Below, piece by piece: positions 6,589 through 10,946 of a stretch of 10,946 nucleotides of DNA. The stretch is from Candidatus Neomicrothrix sp. UBA4542 (lineage in GTDB: Bacteria > Actinomycetota > Acidimicrobiia > Acidimicrobiales > Poriferisodalaceae), in assembly GCA_002388005.1 (NCBI GenBank), contig DGLO01000147.1, forward strand, positions 1,678 to 12,623, written 5' to 3'. Numbering within the stretch: the stretch's first letter is position 1; each line of letters opens with the position of its first letter. Position numbers and translations under genes: made by a program. The notes beneath the pieces are model-generated. The model saw only the letters and a list, made by a program, of their open reading frames with translations, had not been told where the DNA came from and did not search any database.

Positions 6589-6615
6589 TGAAGTATTCAC
6601 CTCCTAACACTGATA

Positions 6616-6636
6616 TAGCGCAATAATCATGCGTTA
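6616..6636. promoter_or_regulatory. Candidate Lrp/AldR operator 1 (imperfect inverted repeat)
   Basis: Half-sites TAGCGCA (6616-6622) and TGCGTTA (6630-6636) are inverted with one mismatch and a 7-base AT-rich spacer. The site lies close to the regulator's own start, where autoregulation would act. The left half-site recurs exactly at 6680. Assigned by eye, based on the divergent Lrp-ald context. Confidence 0.4.
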
Positions 6637-6679
6637 AATTAAGGAATGCGATGTGAAAATGGCAGATAACTTCCAAGCG

Positions 6680-6686
6680 TAGCGCA
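6680..6686. promoter_or_regulatory. Repeat of the TAGCGCA half-site in the Lrp-ald control region
   Basis: Exact copy of the half-site at 6616, 64 bases away and in the same orientation, about six helical turns. Lrp-family octamers often wrap DNA over several phased sites, so this may be a second contact point controlling ald. No clear partner half-site follows it, so it is weaker than the first. Confidence 0.3.
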
Positions 6687-6745
6687 CTATGGTCGCAACT
6701 AAATCTCGACTTGAGGGCGTTATCAGCGACAGATGAGGTGTTTTG

Positions 6746-7861
6746 ATGCGAATTGGTGTTCCACGCGAAGTGAAACAAGCCGAGCGGCGTGTGGGGTTGA
6801 CGCCGGCATCGGTGCGAGAGCTCACGGGGCGCGGTCACGAAGTCCTCGTAGAAACTGAGGCAGGTTCGGGGATAGGTGCTACTGATGACCATTACCAGGC
6901 AGCGGGCGCGACCGTAACTAGCGATGTGGGCCAGGTTTGGGATAGCGCCAAGATGATCGTCAAGGTGAAAGAGCCGCAGTCGATCGAGCGGGCTCGTCTC
7001 TGCGAAGGACAGATCCTGTTCACCTACCTTCATCTTGCCCCTGACCACGAGCAGAGTCACGACCTGATTGCTAGTCAGGCCAGTTGCATAGCCTATGAAA
7101 CGGTCACAGACGGCAACGGGGGACTACCTCTATTAGCGCCAATGTCTAGAGTCGCCGGCCGTTTGGCTGTGCAGGCCGGGGCTTCTGCTTTAGAGACTGT
7201 TCACGGTGGCGCGGGCATTCTCATTGGTGGAGTACCGGGAGTCCCACCAGCGCGAGTGGTGATTATTGGAGGCGGAGTCGTCGGTGAGAACGCAGCCGAG
7301 ATAGCGGTGGGTATGGGCGCAAATGTTCATGTCCTCGATCTCGATCCAGTAGTGCTCGACCACCTTGAACAAAGGTTCGGTGCGAGCATCACCACCATTA
7401 CATCTAACGGGACCACCATCGAAGAAGAAGTACTACAGGCTGATTTGGTCATCGGAGCCGTACTTGTCGCTGGAGCCAAAGCCCCCAAGTTGGTCACCGC
7501 CGACATCATTGGCCGGATGAAACCCGGATCGGTAGTTGTTGACGTAGCCATCGACCAGGGAGGATGTTTTGAAACCTCTCGACCTACTACCCATGCGGAA
7601 CCGACATTCGTCGTAGATGAAGTCGTTCACTATTGCGTGGCGAACATGCCCGGAGTCGTACCTCAGACCTCTACCCGCGCTCTGAACGACGCGACTCTCC
7701 CACGGGTTGTTTTGCTAGCGGACCGTGGCCTAGATGCGCTGCGAAGCGATCCCCATCTGCGGCGAGGATTAAACGTACACAAGGGAATGGTTACTGAAGC
7801 AGAGGTGGCAGCTTCTATTGGTGTGGAGTACGTCTCCGCCGAGGTGGCGCTCGGGATTTGA
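6746..7861 (+). CDS. ald: Alanine dehydrogenase
   Basis: A 371-residue NAD-dependent enzyme converting L-alanine to pyruvate and ammonia, and the reverse; cytosolic hexamer in known members. It opens with MRIGVPREVK, and every key residue falls at the numbering of the M. tuberculosis enzyme: Arg15, Lys75, His96 (substrate and catalysis) and Asp270 in DVAIDQGG. The NAD-binding Rossmann motif GGGVVG is at 175-180, with acidic Asp198 and Asp200 at the end of the next strand (LDLD). Length equals the family norm (about 370). ATG 6746 is preferred over the TTG directly before it because GAGGTG sits 5 bases upstream of the ATG. It diverges from the Lrp/AsnC regulator and converges with the AhpD-like gene (24 bases between stops). 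It links alanine catabolism or ammonia assimilation to central carbon. Confidence 0.96.
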   Translation: MRIGVPREVKQAERRVGLTPASVRELTGRGHEVLVETEAGSGIGATDDHYQAAGATVTSDVGQVWDSAKMIVKVKEPQSIERARLCEGQILFTYLHLAPDHEQSHDLIASQASCIAYETVTDGNGGLPLLAPMSRVAGRLAVQAGASALETVHGGAGILIGGVPGVPPARVVIIGGGVVGENAAEIAVGMGANVHVLDLDPVVLDHLEQRFGASITTITSNGTTIEEEVLQADLVIGAVLVAGAKAPKLVTADIIGRMKPGSVVVDVAIDQGGCFETSRPTTHAEPTFVVDEVVHYCVANMPGVVPQTSTRALNDATLPRVVLLADRGLDALRSDPHLRRGLNVHKGMVTEAEVAASIGVEYVSAEVALGI

Positions 7862-7885
7862 ACCGGCTGTGTTAAGAGTTGGTCT

Positions 7886-8479
7886 TCACCCTCGTCCCAT
7901 TGTGAAGAACTCGTCGTTCGGTCGCATTGAAGCTAAGTGAGCGAGACGGTTAGACATAGCGAAGAGCCCAGTTATGGCACCGATGTCCCAAATATCGTCA
8001 TCGCTGAATCCGTGATCGCGCAGAGATTCGTGATCGGCGGCTTCGATAGCTTCAGGTGTGCGCGCCAGTTTGACAGCGAAGGCAATCATCGCGCTCTGCT
8101 TCTCATCAAGGTCCGCCTTCATAGGGTCAACGGCCAACTGATCAGCAATCAACGGACTCTTCGCCCTAATTCGGAGAATCGCGCCGTGGGCGATGACGCA
8201 GTACATGCAACTATTCGCACCGCTCGTAGCGACCACGATCATTTCACGTTCAGCCTTTGTTAAACCCCCCTCGCGTTCCATCAAAGCGTCGTGATACGCC
8301 ATAAAGGCCCGCAGTTCTTCGGGACGGTGCGCTAGCGCTAAGAACACGTTGGGAATGAACCCCGTCTTTTCTTGAATCCCCAGCATCATCGACCGCAGAT
8401 CCTCGGGAACGTCATCTAACTCCGGAACCGGAAAGGTCGAAATTGGTGCTTCGCTCATAGTTGCAGCATTACACAGCAA
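7886..8479 (-). CDS. AhpD-like peroxidase-related protein (carboxymuconolactone decarboxylase superfamily)
   Basis: About 190-197 residues, all-helical, of the AhpD / CMD superfamily, in the uncharacterised peroxidase-related group. Numbered from 8479, the AhpD active-site pattern is complete with exact spacing: Glu79, Cys91-x-x-Cys94 (CMYC) and His98, matching Glu118, Cys130, Cys133 and His137 of M. tuberculosis AhpD. The N-terminal ISTFPVPELDDVPEDL and the GFIPNVFLALAHRPEEL segment are typical of this subgroup. The start is uncertain: TTG 8479 has GAGGA 4 bases upstream; ATG 8458 starts nearer the conserved region but has no Shine-Dalgarno. It follows the SDR stop by 13 bases, so the two are probably co-transcribed. 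A role in thiol-dependent hydroperoxide reduction is inferred; many members have no known substrate. It uses Cys, not Sec, at both CxxC positions. Confidence 0.88.
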   Translation of the reverse strand: MLCNAATMSEAPISTFPVPELDDVPEDLRSMMLGIQEKTGFIPNVFLALAHRPEELRAFMAYHDALMEREGGLTKAEREMIVVATSGANSCMYCVIAHGAILRIRAKSPLIADQLAVDPMKADLDEKQSAMIAFAVKLARTPEAIEAADHESLRDHGFSDDDIWDIGAITGLFAMSNRLAHLASMRPNDEFFTMGRG

Positions 8480-8492
8480 CGCTTCCTCGGAG

Positions 8493-9269
8493 CTACAAGT
8501 AGCCGCGTTTGCGACCGCCGTAGGTAGCCCATTGACCCGTCCCTGCAGTTACGCCACCATCCACCGGGATCGCCGCGCCGGTAACGAATGACGACTGGGT
8601 GGAAGTTAAGAACGCGATCACAGCGGCTACCTCTTCGGGTTCACCGAAACGTCCCAGCGGAAGGCGTGCCTCCATAGCATCTCCCATCTCCGTTCCACGA
8701 GTGTCCTCGGTTAGACCGGTGTGAATCGGTCCAGGACACACGGCGTTCACGCGAACATTGAGGTGACCGAGATCAAGGGCAGCAGACCTAGCCAGATTCA
8801 CGACAGCGCCTTTGGAAGCGTTATACGCCCAAAGTCCGCTATCGCCGCCAAGCCCTGAAACGGAACCTGTCACGACGATGGACCCACCGGTTGAGGCCAT
8901 CACCGCCACGACAGACTTCAATCCAAGCACCACTCCACGAACGTTGACGTCCATCACCCGGTCGTAGTCCGACATTGACCCCCGAACGATGTCGCCCTGA
9001 GCTACGACCCCTGCATTAAGAACAGCAGCGTTCAGACCTCCGAAGTTGTCAACCGCTAACGCGACCATGTGATCGTTGACACTGGGATCGGTCACGTCGC
9101 CAGCCAACGACACCACTGACTCAAAATCGTTTGTCCATTCCAACGAGCTTTCTGTCAGATCGACTGCCACCACACTTGCGCCCTCATCCACTAAACGCTT
9201 GACCGCCGCTTTTCCGATACCCGAACCAGCCCCCGTAACCGCGATCACGTTCCCTTCGTTGTTGCTCAT
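8493..9269 (-). CDS. SDR family oxidoreductase (classical, NAD-type)
   Basis: A 258-residue classical short-chain dehydrogenase. TGAGSGIG lies at 12-19; Asp37 at the end of the second beta strand (VAVD) indicates NAD(H) preference, unlike the SDR at 4761. GDVTD is at 57-61, LNAG at 84-87, and the catalytic set is Asn109, Ser136, Tyr149 and Lys153 (YNASK). PG at 179-180 starts the substrate loop and FVTGAAIPVDGG closes the fold. The last 20 residues (ATYGGRKRGYL end) are longer and more basic than in many relatives. The ATG at 9269 has an excellent AAGGAGGG six bases upstream. It is the first gene of a pair with the AhpD-like gene and diverges from the DUF35-thiolase pair. NAD use points to an oxidative, catabolic role on an alcohol; the substrate is unknown. 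Confidence 0.93.
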   Translation of the reverse strand: MSNNEGNVIAVTGAGSGIGKAAVKRLVDEGASVVAVDLTESSLEWTNDFESVVSLAGDVTDPSVNDHMVALAVDNFGGLNAAVLNAGVVAQGDIVRGSMSDYDRVMDVNVRGVVLGLKSVVAVMASTGGSIVVTGSVSGLGGDSGLWAYNASKGAVVNLARSAALDLGHLNVRVNAVCPGPIHTGLTEDTRGTEMGDAMEARLPLGRFGEPEEVAAVIAFLTSTQSSFVTGAAIPVDGGVTAGTGQWATYGGRKRGYL

Positions 9270-9321
9270 TTCGTTCCCTCCTTCGGGTGAACTGTAGAGA
9301 ACCAGTAATTGGGTCGCATTG

Positions 9322-9343
9322 TTGCCTCGACAGCGTCAGGCAA
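9322..9343. promoter_or_regulatory. Inverted repeat in divergent SDR / DUF35 promoter region (candidate operator)
   Basis: Perfect arms TTGCCT (9322-9327) and AGGCAA (9338-9343), with a 10-base spacer that itself holds GAC / GTC complementary triplets. It sits mid-way in the 128-base gap between two divergent transcription units. No T-run follows on either strand in the sense needed for a terminator, so a protein-binding site is the better reading. Confidence 0.4.
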
Positions 9344-9360
9344 AAACTCCCCCCGCAGTC

Positions 9361-9374
9361 ATGCGGAACCGCAT
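9361..9374. promoter_or_regulatory. Near-perfect palindrome upstream of the DUF35 gene (candidate operator)
   Basis: ATGCGG and CCGCAT flank an AA spacer, making a 14-base dyad. It ends 23 bases before the DUF35 start codon, at or near the expected promoter, where a repressor would block initiation. No regulator gene adjoins the pair, so the binding protein is unknown. Confidence 0.4.
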
Positions 9375-9397
9375 CGCCGCAGGCTAGAACTTGACTT

Positions 9398-9808
9398 ATG
9401 CCTCACCCACTCGTCCCCGTGCCCACACCCGAAACTCAACAGTTCTGGGACGGATGCAACGAAGGAATCCTGCGTATCAATCGATGCACCACATGTGACG
9501 ACGCTTTTTTCCCGCCATCGCCCATCTGCCCGCGATGTTCTAGCACCGACGTTGAGTTCTTCGACGCAAGCGGAGACGCCACCTTGTACAGCTACACCAT
9601 TCAACAAAAACCCCTTGACCTATGGGACACCGAAGGCCCACGTTCGGTCGCATTGGTCAAGCTTGCGGAGGGCCCGATGCTGACCTCTTCGATTGTGAAC
9701 TGTGAACAAACCCCTGAAGTCCTTCGACTCGACATGGCGCTGAGAGCAACGTTTACGAGCTTCGCAGACACGACCGTTCTCTGTTTCGAACCGGCGGAGC
9801 ACCAATGA
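9398..9808 (+). CDS. DUF35 family zinc-ribbon / OB-fold protein (thiolase partner)
   Basis: A 136-residue protein with the two-part DUF35 architecture: an N-terminal helix (ETQQFWDGCNEGIL, 12-25), a rubredoxin-like zinc ribbon with Cys30-x-x-Cys33 and Cys44-x-x-Cys47, then an acyl-CoA-associated OB fold (about 55-130). Such proteins act as obligate partners of thiolase-fold enzymes, as in archaeal HMG-CoA synthase/thiolase complexes and the actinobacterial steroid aldolase Ltp2-ChsH2. Its stop overlaps the start of a thiolase-fold gene (ATGA), so the products almost certainly work as a complex. The ATG at 9398 fits the family's usual start; no Shine-Dalgarno precedes it, and a TAGAAC box about 8 bases upstream suggests a leaderless transcript. 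Length is typical (about 130-145). Confidence 0.92.
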   Translation: MPHPLVPVPTPETQQFWDGCNEGILRINRCTTCDDAFFPPSPICPRCSSTDVEFFDASGDATLYSYTIQQKPLDLWDTEGPRSVALVKLAEGPMLTSSIVNCEQTPEVLRLDMALRATFTSFADTTVLCFEPAEHQ

Positions 9809-10946
9809 TTCCCCCTGGAGCAACAGCGATTGTCGGTGCGGCCGAATCGACCGAAATAGGCACGGTTCCCAACGTGTCATCAGCGGGATTAGCGATTGAC
9901 GCCGCAGCGAACGCCATGCGAGACGCTGGAGTAACAGCCGCAGACATCGACGGTTTCACTTGCGGTTATTTCCCGGTCGCGGACATGAGTCGTCAACTTG
10001 GCATTTTCCCATCCTGGGCTGACAACACCGTCGTCGGCGGCTGTTCATGGATGTTTCAGCTACGCAACGCGGTCGCCGCTATTCACGCCGGCTATTGCAC
10101 GACCGTGCTCATTGTTTACGGTGAATCGGGCAAGTCAACTCGTCGCCTGGGACAAAGCGGAGACGGGGGACAACGGGGCGGAATTGGACAACAGTTCGAC
10201 ATGCTCTACAGCGGTGGTCAAGCGGCAGCTACCTTCACCCTTCCGGTACTGCGTTACCAACAGGAGTACGGACTTAGCGACGAGCAGCTAGCCGTTGGAG
10301 CCGTCAGCCAACGCGCGTGGGCAGTAGATGTCCCGCGGGCGACCTTGCGTGAACCCACTTCGGTTGATGAAGTTCTTGATTCGCCAATGATTGCCTGGCC
10401 CATCCGGCGAGCCATGTGCTGCCTGGTATCTGATGCGGGGGGCGCATTGATCGTCACTTCAGCTGAACGGGCCCAGGACCACCCCAAGCCGCCTGTATAT
10501 GTGCTGGGAACGGGAGGAGCGTTGGAAGCAGGTGTGATGAGTCCGGCTGGTGTTCGCGAGCCCCTGCGCCCGGAGTTCATTCGCACCAGCGGTGAAGCAG
10601 CGTTCGCGAGTTCGGGGATCACCCACTCCGACGTCGACCACCTCATGATTTACGACGCGTTCATCCACACACCGATTTTTGGTCTCGAAGGCCTGGGTTT
10701 CGTTAACTACGGCGAGGGCGGTCACTTCATTGCCGAGGGGCACACCGCTCCAGGCGGGAAGTTACCAATGAACACCAGCGGTGGTGGACTCAGCTACGCC
10801 CACACTGGAGCGTACGGAATGTTGTGCATGTTGGAATCAATCAGACAAGTCCGAGGCGAAGCAGCGAATCAGGTTCCCGACGTTGAGGTGGCCCTCTGTC
10901 ATGGGTGGGGCGGGTATTGGTCAGCGTGCGCGACGCTGCTGTTCGC
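9805..10946 (+). CDS. Thiolase-fold protein, lipid-transfer / SCP-x type (partial, last residues missing)
   Basis: 380 codons run off the window edge; relatives end a few residues further on, so it is nearly complete. It acts on acyl-CoAs, by thiolytic cleavage or condensation, or by retro-aldol cleavage as in Ltp2. The C-terminal half keeps the thiolase catalytic His333 (NTSGGGLSYAHTGAYG) and Cys365 (LCHGWGG), and has the YDAF motif (283-286) typical of the lipid-transfer-protein group. At the N-terminal nucleophile loop the sequence is VVGGCSWMFQL; counting back from the conserved I-x-x-G (Ile93, Gly96) puts Gly79 at the nucleophile position and Cys80 one residue later. Classical thiolysis is therefore doubtful. 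The ATG overlaps the DUF35 stop by four bases, implying translational coupling. Family sure; reaction and substrate open. Confidence 0.88.
   Translation, partial: MIPPGATAIVGAAESTEIGTVPNVSSAGLAIDAAANAMRDAGVTAADIDGFTCGYFPVADMSRQLGIFPSWADNTVVGGCSWMFQLRNAVAAIHAGYCTTVLIVYGESGKSTRRLGQSGDGGQRGGIGQQFDMLYSGGQAAATFTLPVLRYQQEYGLSDEQLAVGAVSQRAWAVDVPRATLREPTSVDEVLDSPMIAWPIRRAMCCLVSDAGGALIVTSAERAQDHPKPPVYVLGTGGALEAGVMSPAGVREPLRPEFIRTSGEAAFASSGITHSDVDHLMIYDAFIHTPIFGLEGLGFVNYGEGGHFIAEGHTAPGGKLPMNTSGGGLSYAHTGAYGMLCMLESIRQVRGEAANQVPDVEVALCHGWGGYWSACATLLF

Noticed and set aside
6575..7060. Minus-strand open frame of 161 codons across the Lrp-ald gap
   Set aside because: It is antisense to the ald 5' end and overlaps the regulator start; composition and lack of any domain mark it as a shadow.
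9322..9343. Dyad read as an intrinsic terminator
   Set aside because: The spacer is long, and no T-run follows the hairpin in either transcription direction. It lies between divergent starts, where a terminator is not expected.
10254..10743. Minus-strand open frames opposite the thiolase
   Set aside because: They are antisense to a clear thiolase-fold gene and have no recognisable domain.

Overview
The window looks like a chromosomal segment of a free-living bacterium of moderate GC content (about mid-50s percent by eye, not computed). It is probably an actinobacterium, perhaps of the marine Acidimicrobiia type. The main reasons are the divergent Lrp/AsnC regulator and alanine dehydrogenase pair (the arrangement of aldR and ald in mycobacteria), the DUF35 plus lipid-transfer-type thiolase pair, the many short-chain and medium-chain dehydrogenases, and several starts that look leaderless. 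This assignment is an inference. There are no rRNA or tRNA genes, no CRISPR array, no insertion sequence and no phage gene. Coding density is high, and no gene-free stretch is longer than about 160 bases.

Layout. From 1 to 2655 four minus-strand genes lie head to tail: a renalase-like FAD oxidoreductase, an unrecognised small helical protein, a SnoaL/NTF2-like protein and an isopenicillin-N-synthase-type 2-oxoglutarate/Fe(II) oxygenase cut by the window edge. A zinc-independent quinone-reductase-like MDR enzyme (2730-3719, plus) diverges from them and converges on a Rhizobium-etli-type asparaginase (3734-4693, minus). A NADP-type SDR (4761-5504, plus) diverges from the asparaginase. Next comes a Bcp-type peroxiredoxin (5657-6106, plus) whose peroxidatic cysteine codon is an in-frame TGA. 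An Lrp/AsnC regulator (6124-6588, minus) and alanine dehydrogenase (6746-7861, plus) diverge from a 157-base control region. A minus-strand pair, an NAD-type SDR followed by an AhpD-like protein (7886-9269), diverges from a plus-strand pair: a DUF35 zinc-ribbon/OB-fold protein overlapping a thiolase-fold enzyme that runs off the end (9398-10946).

Most notable is the peroxiredoxin. The frame is open on both sides of the TGA, TGA falls exactly at the TPGC cysteine, the resolving cysteine is present five residues later, and a stem-loop that meets bacterial SECIS rules follows at the right distance. This is best read as a selenoprotein, which implies that the host has a selenocysteine insertion system elsewhere. 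A standard annotation would truncate or lose this gene.

Taken together, the genes suggest amino-acid nitrogen use (asparaginase, alanine dehydrogenase), peroxide handling (Sec-peroxiredoxin, AhpD-like protein) and catabolism of CoA-linked or alicyclic compounds (SDRs, MDR, DUF35-thiolase). No single pathway ties the whole window together.
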